Shown: positions 1-8,281, numbered from the stretch's first letter. The stretch: 54,290 nt of DNA from Chitinophaga pinensis (GCA_943329075.2 CALQCM020000027.1:1-54290), one strand, 5' to 3'. The notes: generated by a model from the sequence alone, not told the origin. A program made the numbers and translations.

Positions 1-124
1 CACTTTGGCTAAACTATTGTGTACCCAGCATTCCCTTATATTGACCGACTTCGCCATGCAGGTGCTCAAGAAACGACTCGGATTACGAGCATGAAAAGCC
101 GGGGAAACATCAGCCCCCACCCTA

Positions 125-147
125 CCCTCCCCCATCAAGGGGGAGGG
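125..147. repeat. C/G-rich palindrome in the left intergenic region
   Basis: A 9-bp perfect inverted repeat (CCCTCCCCC / GGGGGAGGG) with a 5-base loop, ATCAA. It lies in the 219-bp stretch before the first gene, where no coding region was seen. A near-identical palindrome recurs at 1136-1158, so it is a dispersed intergenic repeat. It could also act as a weak terminator after the minus-strand gene ending at 220, but there is no clear T-tract. Confidence 0.6.
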
Positions 148-219
148 TTCCTGCTAAATGGATCTACGCATCCCCCTCTTATCGGCAGGAGATCCGCCAT
201 CAATACTGGTCGTATTACT

Positions 220-1098
220 TTATTTTTCCACCGTCGCCGCTTCAACCTTGTAGTGCTCGTCAAGGCCGATCAGGTCTTCGCATTCCTTGCGCCACTTGAT
301 CATGTTGTCCGGATCAAGACCGCTGCGGCCGGTTTCCATGAACGACTGGACGACTGTTTTCATCGCCTGCACCGCGGGGCACAGAAGCTGCGTCGGATAG
401 GTGCCCATCTTGTAGCCCATGTCCTCGTATTCCTGGCGCGAGCGGACCGGGCGTTTGATACGGTTGCCTTCGCTCACCACGTAGACGACGGGGCCGTTGA
501 TCTCTTTGGGTGCCAGCCGCATTTCTTCTTCATTGTTCGGAAAACACATGATCATCTCGGCACCTGCTTCGAGATAACGGTTGGCGCGTTTGACGCCCTC
601 GGCGAAGCCGCTGGTGGCCATGCAGTCGGTGCGGCCCATGATGACGAAATCCGGATTGGTTTTGGCGGCCACCGCGTATTTGATCTTGTCGACCATCTCC
701 TCGCACGACACCGTGTGCTCGACATACTTGTGATAATGCGCGCGCTTCGGAAAGATCTGGTCTTCGATGTGCATGCCGGCGATGCCGGTGCGTTCGAGTT
801 CTTTCACCGAGCGCATCACATGCAGCGGTTCGCCGAAACCGGTGCCGGCGTCGACGAACACCGGAATTTTCACCGCCGAGGTGACGTAATGACAAAGCAT
901 TGCGAGTTCGGTCAGCGTCATCAGCGGCTCGCTGATCGCGGTGCCCACACCGGCCTGATAACCGCCGATGTGCACGCATTCGACACCCATCGATTCGCAG
1001 ACGCGCGCCGACAGCGGATCCCAGATGCCGAGTGCCTGGATGTAGCCGGGCTTGGCAAGCAATTGGCGGAAACGGGCGGGGCCGTTCAACTGACTCAT
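220..1098 (-). CDS. Isocitrate lyase/PEP mutase superfamily protein lacking the lyase cysteine
   Basis: A 292-residue TIM-barrel protein of the isocitrate lyase/phosphoenolpyruvate mutase superfamily, whose members cleave or form C-C or P-C bonds of 2-oxo or 2-hydroxy acids with Mg2+. Visible motifs are VDAGTGFG (about 82-89), HIEDQ with the metal-binding E112/D113, and GRTD (155-158). The mobile active-site loop reads FPKRAHYH (117-124). The catalytic Cys of isocitrate and methylisocitrate lyases (KxCGH) is Ala here, so a true isocitrate lyase is unlikely. A decarboxylase or hydrolase-type activity such as oxaloacetate decarboxylase fits better, but the substrate is not known. It lies 66 bp downstream of a Bug binding-protein gene on the same strand, with a palindrome between them, and is probably co-transcribed with it. 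Confidence 0.85.
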   Translation of the reverse strand: MSQLNGPARFRQLLAKPGYIQALGIWDPLSARVCESMGVECVHIGGYQAGVGTAISEPLMTLTELAMLCHYVTSAVKIPVFVDAGTGFGEPLHVMRSVKELERTGIAGMHIEDQIFPKRAHYHKYVEHTVSCEEMVDKIKYAVAAKTNPDFVIMGRTDCMATSGFAEGVKRANRYLEAGAEMIMCFPNNEEEMRLAPKEINGPVVYVVSEGNRIKRPVRSRQEYEDMGYKMGTYPTQLLCPAVQAMKTVVQSFMETGRSGLDPDNMIKWRKECEDLIGLDEHYKVEAATVEK

Positions 1099-1135
1099 CT
1101 TGAATCTCCTATTTAAAATTCATCTCAAAAATACT

Positions 1136-1158
1136 TCCCTCCCCTTGAAGGGGGAGGA
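1136..1158. repeat. C/G-rich palindrome between Bug and lyase genes
   Basis: A second copy of the CCCTCCCC...GGGGAGG palindrome seen at 125-147, here with loop TTGAA. It sits between the stop of the Bug gene and the start of the lyase-family gene on the minus strand. It could attenuate transcription or shape mRNA ends; nothing shows which. Confidence 0.55.
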
Positions 1159-1164
1159 GAACAA

Positions 1165-2130
1165 TTACTCCACCTTGATGCCGGCTTCCTTGATGATTTT
1201 GTCCCACTTGGCATATTCTGTTTTCAGAAACGCCGTGAATTGCTCGGGCGAGCCACTGACGGAAATTTCATCGCCGAGTTGGGCCAGCCGCGATTTCATT
1301 TCCGCCGTCTGCATGATCTTCGCAATCTCGCCATGCATGCGCGCGACGATGTCACGCGGTGTTGCGACCGGCGCCACCATCGCGATAAAGAGGCCCGCCT
1401 CGTAACCGGGCAGCGTTTCGGCGATCGCCGGCACCGCGGGCAGCAGCGGCGAGCGCTTGGCGCCCGACACGCCGAGCGCGCGCAGGCGGTTGGTGTTGAT
1501 ATAGGGCAGCATCGGCCCGATCGCGCCGAAGAACAGCTGCACCTGGCCGCCGACCGTGTCGATCAGCGCCAGCGCATTGCCCTTGTACGGAATGGCGGTG
1601 GTGCGGATGCCGGCGCGACGGTTGAAAAGTTCGGTCGCCAGATCGCCCACCGACGCAGTGCCGGCCGATGCGTAATTGATTTCACCCGGCCGTGTTTTCG
1701 CCAGCGCGATGAATTCGCGCACCGACTTCGACGGCAGCGAGGGATGCACCACCATCAGCTGCGGCAGCCACGCCAGCAGGGTAACGCCGGTGAAATCGCG
1801 CAGCGGGTCGTAGGGCGTGTTGCGCGACAGCAGCGGCGTGGTCAGGTAGGTGCTCGACATCATCAGGAAGGTGTAGCCGTCGGCGGGTGACTTCGCTACG
1901 TATTCAGTGCCGACCACGCTATTGACGCCGGCGCGGTTCTCAACGATCACCTGCTGGCCGTAGGCCTCGGTGAGTTTCTGCGCGATGGTGCGCGTGACGA
2001 TGTCGAGGTTGCCGCCGGCGGCCAGAGGAATGATCAGGCGCACCGGTTTCGCCGGCCAGGTCTGCGCGCAGGCCGCCGCCGTCACGGCAGCGAACAGAGT
2101 CGCGAATGCAATGCGGACCAGCCTCGGCAC
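1165..2130 (-). CDS. Bug-family (TTT) solute-binding protein
   Basis: Periplasmic receptor of the Bug/TctC family, which binds carboxylated solutes for tripartite tricarboxylate transporters. I take a GTG start at 2130 (321 aa) because it is preceded by AGAAGGGGAAA and immediately opens a normal signal peptide ending near ACAQ. The frame extends further upstream, but that extension is basic and unlike a leader. The mature protein begins WPAKPVRLIIPLAAGG and has the family landmarks ADGYTFL, a YASAGTASVGDLATELF stretch and C-terminal EAGIKVE. No TctA/TctB permease lies nearby. It is followed by the lyase-family gene and is divergent from the PrpD gene at 2308. Confidence 0.9.
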   Translation of the reverse strand: MPRLVRIAFATLFAAVTAAACAQTWPAKPVRLIIPLAAGGNLDIVTRTIAQKLTEAYGQQVIVENRAGVNSVVGTEYVAKSPADGYTFLMMSSTYLTTPLLSRNTPYDPLRDFTGVTLLAWLPQLMVVHPSLPSKSVREFIALAKTRPGEINYASAGTASVGDLATELFNRRAGIRTTAIPYKGNALALIDTVGGQVQLFFGAIGPMLPYINTNRLRALGVSGAKRSPLLPAVPAIAETLPGYEAGLFIAMVAPVATPRDIVARMHGEIAKIMQTAEMKSRLAQLGDEISVSGSPEQFTAFLKTEYAKWDKIIKEAGIKVE

Positions 2131-2307
2131 AGCGGTTTCCCCTTCTGATGCGTTCGTCAATTTTTTATAACGGAATGGCCGCTTGCGTTTGACATTCACG
2201 CAGTGCTTATTCATCATCGCGCTTGTCAATTTTGTGCGTGCCGCCGGCGATTATAACCGCTTACCCGCGCGGCCCGCGCAACCCGCCATCGACCGGAAAG
2301 CCAGCCT

Positions 2308-3651
2308 GTGAGACGCATCACCCGCGAACTCGCGCGTTACGTTCATGCCTCGCGCTACGACGCCTTGCCGCCGGCGGTGCGGCGCGAAGGCGTGCGCGCC
2401 TTCGTCAACTGGGTCGGCTGCGCCGCGGGCGGCTCGCGCGAAGCGAATGTCGCGCACGTGCTGGCGGTGCTCGACGAATTCAACGGCGCGCGCGACAGCA
2501 GCGTGGTCGGCCACCGTATCAGGCTCGATCTGCTGAACGCCGCCTTCATCAACACCATGAGTTCGGCGGCCGTCGCATTCAACGACACGCATTTCGCCAC
2601 CGTCGCGCATCCGACCAGTCCGGTCGCCGGTGCGTTGCTGGCACTCGCCGAACGTCAACCCATGAGCGGCATCGAATTTCTGCATGCGTTGATCCTCGGC
2701 GTTGAAATCCAGTGCCGCATCGGCAACATCCTCTTTACCAAACCGGCCGAGTGCAACATCGGCCTGTCGATGGCGGGGCTGGTCGGCGGCATCGGTGCCG
2801 CAGTGGCCGCGGCAAAAGCGATGGGGCTCAATGAAACCGGCATCGCCACCGCACTCGGCCACGCCGCCAATCAGGCCGGCGGACTGCGTGAATCGCACAC
2901 CACCATGGGCAGCCAATTCACGCCCGGGCACACCGCGCGCTGCGGTCTGATGTCGGCGCTGCTGGCGGCGCGGCGCTTCACCTGCGCGGACACCATGATC
3001 GAAGGCGAAAAAGGGTTCGGCGTATCGTTTGCGAGCAATCCGAACATGGCAGCGGCGGTCGAGGGCCTGGGCAGGACTTTCGAGATCACCACACTCGCCT
3101 ACAAACCCTACCCCTGCGGCTTCGTCGTGCATCCGGTGATCGACGCCTGCGTCGATCTCGCGCGCGCCAATGCGTTCAACGCCGAGGACGTTGCACGCGT
3201 CGAACTCACTGTCTGCCCGCTCGCTGCGAAGCTAGCCGACCGCCCCGAACTCACGGACCGCAATCAGACCCTGGTCAGTCTGCAACACTGGGCGGCGGCT
3301 TCCATCATCTGCAAGATTGCCGGGCTGGCGCAAATGGACGATGCCGTCGTGCACGACCCGGCAGTGGCGCGGCTGCGCCGCAAGGTGGCGATCGCCACCA
3401 ATGAAAAATTCGGCGCCGAGACGGCGAGCGCGCGTATTGTGCTGAAAAACGGCCAGGCTTTCGACACGCACGTTGCACACTGCCGCGGCAGCATCGGCCG
3501 CCCGCTGACCGACGATGAAGTTTCCGAAAAAACGCGCGCGCAATGCGAGTTGATCTTTACTGCCGATAAAACCGGGCAACTGCTCGACGGCGCCTGGCGT
3601 ATTGAACAATCCGCCGCGGTCGGCGCTTACACCGCCTCGCTCGCGCTATGA
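2308..3651 (+). CDS. MmgE/PrpD family protein
   Basis: A 447-residue protein of the MmgE/PrpD fold, whose characterised members are 2-methylcitrate dehydratase, cis-aconitate decarboxylase and iminodisuccinate epimerase. It has the mostly helical N-terminal domain with the family-typical phrases FVNWVGCAAGG and FNDTHFATVAHPTSPVAGA. Further along are SHTTMGSQFTPGHTARCG and the YKPYPCGFVVHP region of the C-terminal domain. The length is normal. Translation starts at a GTG preceded by GGAAAG. It begins a plus-strand series with a PRISE-like reductase and an SMP-30 hydrolase and is divergent from the Bug gene at 1165-2130. The true substrate cannot be read from sequence; it is probably a tricarboxylate or substituted succinate. 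Confidence 0.85.
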   Translation: MRRITRELARYVHASRYDALPPAVRREGVRAFVNWVGCAAGGSREANVAHVLAVLDEFNGARDSSVVGHRIRLDLLNAAFINTMSSAAVAFNDTHFATVAHPTSPVAGALLALAERQPMSGIEFLHALILGVEIQCRIGNILFTKPAECNIGLSMAGLVGGIGAAVAAAKAMGLNETGIATALGHAANQAGGLRESHTTMGSQFTPGHTARCGLMSALLAARRFTCADTMIEGEKGFGVSFASNPNMAAAVEGLGRTFEITTLAYKPYPCGFVVHPVIDACVDLARANAFNAEDVARVELTVCPLAAKLADRPELTDRNQTLVSLQHWAAASIICKIAGLAQMDDAVVHDPAVARLRRKVAIATNEKFGAETASARIVLKNGQAFDTHVAHCRGSIGRPLTDDEVSEKTRAQCELIFTADKTGQLLDGAWRIEQSAAVGAYTASLAL

Positions 3652-3684
3652 AGGGTGCCCGGTAAAATGCGCCTTGTTACCCAT

Positions 3685-3776
3685 CCGTCATTCCCGCGAA
3701 AGCGGGAAACCGGAATTTTTGAGAATCAAATGCCAGACAGATTCCTGGGCTCCCGTTTTCGCGGGAGCGACGGGGA
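3685..3776. repeat. REP-like palindrome pair (CCCGCGAAAGCGGG type)
   Basis: Two inverted copies of a palindromic element: TTCCCGCGAAAGCGGGAA at the left and TCCCGTTTTCGCGGGA at the right, bordered by CCGTCA...GACGGG. This is the head-to-head arrangement of a bacterial interspersed mosaic element. Related copies are at 4868-4937, 12701-12791 and 32580-32610. Confidence 0.75.
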
Positions 3777-3806
3777 TGTTCTAGCCAACCATACCTTAAC
3801 AATCCC

Positions 3807-4859
3807 ATGAACACCAAGACCGCCGTCATCGCCGGCGCCTCCGGCCTTATCGGACGCCGCATTGCCGACCGCTTGCTCGCCGACGGCGGCTGGAATGTCA
3901 TCGGGCTGGCACGCCACGTGCAAACGCGCCCCGGCGTGCAATGGATTGCGGTCGATCTCGCCGACCGCACCGACGTCGGGCAAAAACTCAAAGACATCGC
4001 CGCATCGCATATCTTCTATGCGGCGCGCTACGATCATCCGGTCGAGGGTAAAACCGAGGACATTGAAACCAACAACGCCATGCTCGCCAACCTCGTCACC
4101 GTCATCGAGGCGAACGGCCGGCTCGAACACGTGCATGCGCTGCACGGCAGCAAGTGGTACGGCCACCAACTGGGCCCGGTAAAACTGCCGCTCGAAGAAG
4201 ACAACAGCGCGCGTTCGCCGAATGACAATTATTATTTTGTGCAGGATGCGTTTCTGCGTGCGCGAAGCGCGGGCAAGGCATGGGCCTATACGAGCTCGCG
4301 GCCGCACGCCTTCTGCGATCCCGCCGTGGACGTGCCGCGCTCGGCCGGACTCGTCATCGCCGTCTATGCCGAAGTGCAGCGTGAACTCGGCCTGCCGCTC
4401 GACTTCCCGGGCAATGCCACGGGTTACCAGGCGCACACCCAGTTCACCGATCTCGGCCTGCTCTCGCGCGCCATCGTCTGGATGGCGACCGAGCCGCGCT
4501 GCCGCAACGAGGCTTTCAATGTCGTCAACGGCGACAGCCCGCGCTGGTGCGATCTGTGGCGCAAATTCGCCGGCTGGTTCGGCATGCAAGAAGGCGCACC
4601 GCGCGCCATCAAGTTCGTCGATTACATGGCGGACAAGGGCCCGGTGTGGGACGCCGTGGTGAAAAAACACAGCCTCAAGGCGCCGCCGCTCGATCAGATC
4701 GCGCTGTGGGCCTACGGCGATTACCAGTTCCGCCCCGACTGGGACATTGTTTCGTCGATGCAGAAGGCGCGCGCGCTCGGCTTTACCGAAACGCTTGATT
4801 CGTTCGACATGTTTGCGCGGCAGTTTGAAAATTATCGCAAAGAAAAAATCATTCCCTGA
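3807..4859 (+). CDS. PRISE-like SDR (NAD-dependent epimerase/dehydratase family reductase)
   Basis: A 350-residue extended short-chain dehydrogenase. The N-terminal Rossmann motif is AGASGLIG (9-16). The pattern matches the PRISE group (progesterone 5-beta-reductase/iridoid synthase-like), which reduces activated C=C bonds of enones. It has HGSKWYG with Lys116, and DNYYFVQD with Tyr142/143, where PRISE enzymes carry their Lys and Tyr, then a SSRPHAFCD segment. Near the C-terminus FNVVNGDSPRWCDLW is the usual NGD-W motif. No signal peptide is seen, so it is cytoplasmic. It lies between PrpD and SMP-30 genes on the same strand, separated from them by REP-like palindromes. The natural substrate is unknown. 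Confidence 0.8.
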   Translation: MNTKTAVIAGASGLIGRRIADRLLADGGWNVIGLARHVQTRPGVQWIAVDLADRTDVGQKLKDIAASHIFYAARYDHPVEGKTEDIETNNAMLANLVTVIEANGRLEHVHALHGSKWYGHQLGPVKLPLEEDNSARSPNDNYYFVQDAFLRARSAGKAWAYTSSRPHAFCDPAVDVPRSAGLVIAVYAEVQRELGLPLDFPGNATGYQAHTQFTDLGLLSRAIVWMATEPRCRNEAFNVVNGDSPRWCDLWRKFAGWFGMQEGAPRAIKFVDYMADKGPVWDAVVKKHSLKAPPLDQIALWAYGDYQFRPDWDIVSSMQKARALGFTETLDSFDMFARQFENYRKEKIIP

Positions 4860-4867
4860 TTAGAACC

Positions 4868-4937
4868 CTCATACCCGCGAAAGCGGGTATCCGGCAGTTC
4901 GAAAATCCTGGACTCCCGCTTTCGCGGGAGTGACGGG
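4868..4937. repeat. REP-like palindrome pair (CCCGCGAAAGCGGG type)
   Basis: A second two-copy element of the family at 3685-3776: ACCCGCGAAAGCGGGT followed by ACTCCCGCTTTCGCGGGAGT and the GACGGG border. It fills nearly the whole gap between the reductase and the SMP-30 gene. Confidence 0.75.
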
Positions 4938-4967
4938 TTAGTCAAAACAAGTACCGAGGAGAAAATC

Positions 4968-5879
4968 ATGTTCGCACCGCCCACCATCATACAAACCGAA
5001 GTCTTCGCCCGCGTGCCCGACAAACTGCATTGCAGCCGGCCCTCGGCCTGGGTCGCGGCGCGCCAGTACGACAAGCTCGGCTCCTTCCTCGAAGGCCCGT
5101 CCTTCGACCGTGACGGCAATCTGTATTGCACCGACATTCCGTACGGCCGCATTTTCCGCGTTTCACCGAAAGGCGAATTCGAGGTGGTGGCCGAATACGA
5201 CGGCGAACCGAACGGTCTGAAGATCCACAAGGACGGCCGCATCTTCATTGCCGATCACCGCAAGGGCCTGCTCTTGTGCGATCCCAAATCGGGCAAGGTC
5301 ACGCCGATACTCGAATCGGCGAACTCGGAGGGTTTCCGCGGACTCAACGATATGATCTTCGCGAAGAACGGCGATCTATATTTCACCGATCAGGGCCAGA
5401 CCGGTTTGCAGGACCCGAGCGGGCGCGTTTACCGGATGCGCGCCGACGGCACGCTGAATTGTCTGCTGCGCAACATTCCCAGCCCCAACGGCATCGCCCT
5501 CGACCGCGACGAACGCAATCTCTACGTCAACGTCACGCGCGCCAATGCCGTGTGGCGCCTGCCGCTGCTGGCATCGGGTGAAGTCACCAAAGTCGGGCTC
5601 TTTCTGCAGCTCTCCGGCGGCCACGGCGGCCCCGACGGGCTGGCCGTCGACGAAACCGGCGGACTCACCGTCGCCCACGCCGGCTTCGGCAGCGTGTGGA
5701 TGTTCGACAAAATGGGCGAACCCGTCTACCGCATCAAGTCCTGCGCCGGCCACGCCACCACCAACATCGCCTTCGGCGGCGCGGACCGCAAAACGCTCTA
5801 CATCACCGAATCGTCGTCGGGCCAGATATTGATGGCGAAAGTGCCGGTGGCGGGTGGCGTTTTGTATTCGCACCAGTAG
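4968..5879 (+). CDS. SMP-30/gluconolactonase/LRE family hydrolase
   Basis: A 303-residue six-bladed beta-propeller of the SMP-30/gluconolactonase family, which hydrolyses lactones with a divalent metal. The metal and catalytic positions are recognisable: Glu42 in LEGPSFDRDG, Asn127-Asp128 in GLNDMIF, Asn174 in SPNGIALD and Asp223 in GPDGLAVD. No signal peptide is seen. The start ATG follows a good ribosome site, GAGGAG. As the third gene of the plus-strand series after PrpD and the reductase, it may open a lactone in the same pathway (inference). Confidence 0.88.
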   Translation: MFAPPTIIQTEVFARVPDKLHCSRPSAWVAARQYDKLGSFLEGPSFDRDGNLYCTDIPYGRIFRVSPKGEFEVVAEYDGEPNGLKIHKDGRIFIADHRKGLLLCDPKSGKVTPILESANSEGFRGLNDMIFAKNGDLYFTDQGQTGLQDPSGRVYRMRADGTLNCLLRNIPSPNGIALDRDERNLYVNVTRANAVWRLPLLASGEVTKVGLFLQLSGGHGGPDGLAVDETGGLTVAHAGFGSVWMFDKMGEPVYRIKSCAGHATTNIAFGGADRKTLYITESSSGQILMAKVPVAGGVLYSHQ

Positions 5880-5896
5880 AAAAATATCTTCCATTT

Positions 5897-5927
5897 CCCG
5901 GAATACGCTGTGCCCCTTCCGGGCTAC
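5897..5927 (+). repeat. REP copy 1 (cognate of the RAYT)
   Basis: Begins CCCGGAATACGCTG and ends CTTCCGGGCTAC, a palindrome CCCGGAA...TTCCGGG with a G/C-rich centre. It is one base-changed version of the copy at 6588-6618 and is inverted relative to 5994-6024. Confidence 0.8.
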
Positions 5928-5993
5928 AAGTTAGTAGTGCAGTAAAGCCAGCCAGGCGTGGCTTGACCCGGCGCGACTCAAAATCAATACCTC

Positions 5994-6024
5994 GTAGCCC
6001 GGAAGGAGCACAGCGTATTCCGGG
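5994..6024 (-). repeat. REP copy 2, inverted
   Basis: Reads GTAGCCCGGAAGG...GCGTATTCCGGG on the plus strand, the reverse complement of the flanking copies. With copy 1 it forms a head-to-head pair just beyond the 3' end of the transposase gene. Confidence 0.8.
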
Positions 6025-6035
6025 ATCGGCCTTCG

Positions 6036-6557
6036 CTATTCGCCGAATTCGCCCTCGTCCGCGCCACACGCCCAATCCGCCGCCAAAACACCTTTCTCCA
6101 CGTATTGATGAATGGTTGAATACGGCCAATCATTAGCGCGTTTAACGTATCCGTGTTTCACTGGATTGATATGCACGTAGTTCACATGCGCCTCAAAATC
6201 GAAGTCGTCGCGGATCGTGTGCTCCCAGAACCGCTTTTGCCATAGATCATATTCACCACGTCGGTTTCGATTGATCAAAACACCCGCGTTCAACAAATGT
6301 TTTGCAAATTGCGCCTTGAGCAATTGCAATCGCCTTATATAGTCCGAATCACCCGGCGGCAATGTCCACACCGCGTGAAAATGGTCGGGCATTATCACCA
6401 TTGCCTCAATAACGAATGGATGATGGCGTTTGACGTTAAAAATAGACCGCAGCAATGTGCTCACATGGTCGACAAGCAGCGTTGAACGGCAATCCTCCAG
6501 ATTAACGGTGAAAAAATATGTGCCGCCGGCAGCACGGTTACGGCGATAGTTAACCAT
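6036..6557 (-). CDS. REP-associated tyrosine transposase (Y1/IS200-like domain)
   Basis: A 173-residue single-domain Y1 transposase of the RAYT type. RAYTs cut and join single-stranded REP DNA and are thought to spread REP elements. Visible features are the N-terminal YRRNRAAGGTYFFTV, the HUH metal motif MPDHFHAV (His59, His61), and WQKRFWEHTIRDD leading to HVNYVHINPVKHGYV. Tyr127 in that last segment is the candidate nucleophile. The gene appears intact. It lies between REP copies on both sides and is slightly AT-richer than its neighbours. Confidence 0.93.
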   Translation of the reverse strand: MVNYRRNRAAGGTYFFTVNLEDCRSTLLVDHVSTLLRSIFNVKRHHPFVIEAMVIMPDHFHAVWTLPPGDSDYIRRLQLLKAQFAKHLLNAGVLINRNRRGEYDLWQKRFWEHTIRDDFDFEAHVNYVHINPVKHGYVKRANDWPYSTIHQYVEKGVLAADWACGADEGEFGE

Positions 6558-6587
6558 ATCGACCTCGATGGAATTGGCAGCGCCGGT

Positions 6588-6618
6588 CCCGGAATACGCT
6601 GCGCTCCTTCCGGGCTAC
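6588..6618 (+). repeat. REP copy 3, upstream of the transposase
   Basis: Begins CCCGGAATACGCTG and ends CTTCCGGGCTAC, like copy 1. It lies 30 bp upstream of the transposase start codon and may overlap its promoter. The stretch from here to 6813 shows no gene. Confidence 0.8.
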
Positions 6619-6813
6619 GGGTAATCAAATAACGCCCGTCAGGTCTGGCCGGCAGTCAACCATCGGTATTAGCCAGGATCGTTGTAAGGAACTGCCGTCC
6701 ACCCCGACTACCCCTCGTCCGGTGACACGCGTACGCGTGCGCCGGCGGCAGTCGAACGTGCGGGCCGCCGACCAGGCGCCCGCGCAAATTCAACCTTTCG
6801 AGAGGATTTACCG

Positions 6814-6996
6814 ATGAAGAATCTAATCACGCTGGTGTTTGCCGGTTGCATGGCCGTTTCAATGTCGGGCGCGTTTGCCGCCGACAACATGGCGAAAGAC
6901 GGCATGGCCAAGGACGGCATGATGAAGAAGGATGAAATGAAACAAGATAGCCTAGCCAAAGACGGCATGATGAAAAAAGACGAAATGAAGAAGTAA
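6814..6996 (+). CDS. Small exported MxKDx-repeat protein
   Basis: A 60-residue protein with a clean signal peptide (cleavage likely after AFA, residue 22). The rest is a short low-complexity repeat: MAKDG, MAKDG, MMKKDEMK, LAKDGMMKKDEMKK. It resembles the pentapeptide MxKDx repeat family of small periplasmic proteins, whose role is not established. A ribosome site GAGAGG precedes the ATG. It stands alone between the REP locus and the amidohydrolase gene. The repeat lengths suggest easy expansion or contraction between strains. Confidence 0.75.
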   Translation: MKNLITLVFAGCMAVSMSGAFAADNMAKDGMAKDGMMKKDEMKQDSLAKDGMMKKDEMKK

Positions 6997-7158
6997 CCGG
7001 CAGCAAGGCTGCGTCCTGCGCGGCGGCTGGCAAGCCTGCCGCGCCCCCTCCCCGGGCGCAGCCGTTTTTCTACCTGCGCGCCACACCGCGCGCGGCGTGC
7101 CATAATCTTTCCGGCCCGATCGTTTCGAATCGGCGCGTGATTACAAGCGGAGGAGCAC

Positions 7159-8244
7159 ATGAGCACACGCAGGGAATTCATCCAGAAAGCCGCCGGCGCT
7201 GCGGCAGGCGTCGTTTTCACCGGCTGCAATGTGCCGGGCATTGCGCATGCGCAGGGCACGCGCAAACAAACGATCATCAACGGCCGCCGCATCAAGACCA
7301 TCGACATCCACGCGCATTGCGCGATCCCCGAGGCGGTGGCGTTGACCGGGCGCGATCCGAAATCGATTTTGTCGCCCTCCACGCGCGGCTCCGACGAAAC
7401 CTTCATCGTCTTCGAACAGCGCCTGCGCGCGATGGATGCCCAGGGCATCGACATGGAGGCGCTCAGCATCAACCCGTTCTGGTACGGCATGGAGCGCGAC
7501 TTGGTCGCCAAGGTCGTGCAGATGCAGAACGAAAAACTCGCCGAACTGTGCGCCGCGCATCCCGACCGCTTTGTCGCCTTCGCCTCGCTCGCGCTGCAGT
7601 ATCCGGACCTCGCCGTCGCACAGCTCGAAACGGCGATGAAGAAATACAACATGCGCGGCATCGCCATCGGCGGCCATGTCGCCGGCGTCGAGTTTTCGAA
7701 CGCGAAATTCCATCCGGTGTGGGCAAAGGCCGAGGAATTAGGTGTGTTGCTGTTCATCCATCCGGCCACCCAGCCGGAACTCGCCAACCGCTACAAGGGC
7801 AACGGCTGGCTGTCGAACGCGATCGGCAATCCGCTCGACACCACCATCGCGCTGTCGCACCTGATCTTCGAAGGCACGCTCGACAAATTCCCGGGTCTCA
7901 AAATCTGCTCGGCGCACGGCGGTGGCTTCCTGCCGTCGTACGCGGCACGCTCGGATTATTCCTGCATGGTCTCGCCGGCCAACTGCGACGCCAACATCAA
8001 GTTGAAGAAAAAGCCGACCGAATACCTGCGCGACATGTACTTCGACACACTGGTGTTTACGCCCGAGGCGCTGCGCCACCTCGCCGCCGAAGTCGGCGTC
8101 GACAAGTTGATGCTCGGCACTGACTATCCGTACCGCTGGCAGGACAAGGGCGTCGAGCACATCATGGCGTCGCCGTTCAGCGACGAAGAACGCATCGCCA
8201 TGCTGAGTACCACCGCGGCAAAACTGCTCGGCATCAAGCTCTAA
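7159..8244 (+). CDS. Tat-exported amidohydrolase family protein
   Basis: A 361-residue amidohydrolase-2 family protein (the ACMSD/gamma-resorcylate decarboxylase group). The N-terminus STRREFIQKAAGAAAG is a twin-arginine signal, so the folded metalloprotein is expected in the periplasm. Metal ligands fit the family: DIHAH (His51, His53), FIHPA, SAHGGG and LGTDYPYRW with the conserved Asp. Such enzymes decarboxylate or hydrolyse aromatic or cyclic acids. An A/G-rich ribosome site, GCGGAGGAGC, precedes the ATG. It converges with a Bug gene at 8282. Confidence 0.87.
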   Translation: MSTRREFIQKAAGAAAGVVFTGCNVPGIAHAQGTRKQTIINGRRIKTIDIHAHCAIPEAVALTGRDPKSILSPSTRGSDETFIVFEQRLRAMDAQGIDMEALSINPFWYGMERDLVAKVVQMQNEKLAELCAAHPDRFVAFASLALQYPDLAVAQLETAMKKYNMRGIAIGGHVAGVEFSNAKFHPVWAKAEELGVLLFIHPATQPELANRYKGNGWLSNAIGNPLDTTIALSHLIFEGTLDKFPGLKICSAHGGGFLPSYAARSDYSCMVSPANCDANIKLKKKPTEYLRDMYFDTLVFTPEALRHLAAEVGVDKLMLGTDYPYRWQDKGVEHIMASPFSDEERIAMLSTTAAKLLGIKL

Positions 8245-8281
8245 AGAAATCCCGGGGGGCGCCGCCCCCTCGGTGCCGCGC

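Larger units (their letters stand above)
5897..6618. mobile_element. REP/RAYT locus (REPtron)
   Basis: A REP-associated tyrosine transposase gene (6036-6557) bordered by three copies of one imperfect palindrome. Two are in opposite orientation on the left (5897-5927 and 5994-6024) and one is on the right (6588-6618). A further diverged copy lies about 12 kb away at 18349-18379. This is the standard arrangement of a RAYT and its cognate repeats. No terminal inverted repeats of a classical insertion sequence are present. Confidence 0.8.

Noticed and set aside
19..1116. Long plus-strand frame over the lyase-family gene
   Set aside because: Antisense shadow; composition not protein-like, while the minus strand has clear family motifs.
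2251..3132. Minus-strand frame over the first PrpD gene
   Set aside because: Shadow of the PrpD coding sequence; no recognisable motifs.
3685..4937. Repeated GCGAAAGCGGG palindromes as a CRISPR array
   Set aside because: Only two units per site, separated by a gene, no regular spacers; they are REP-like elements.
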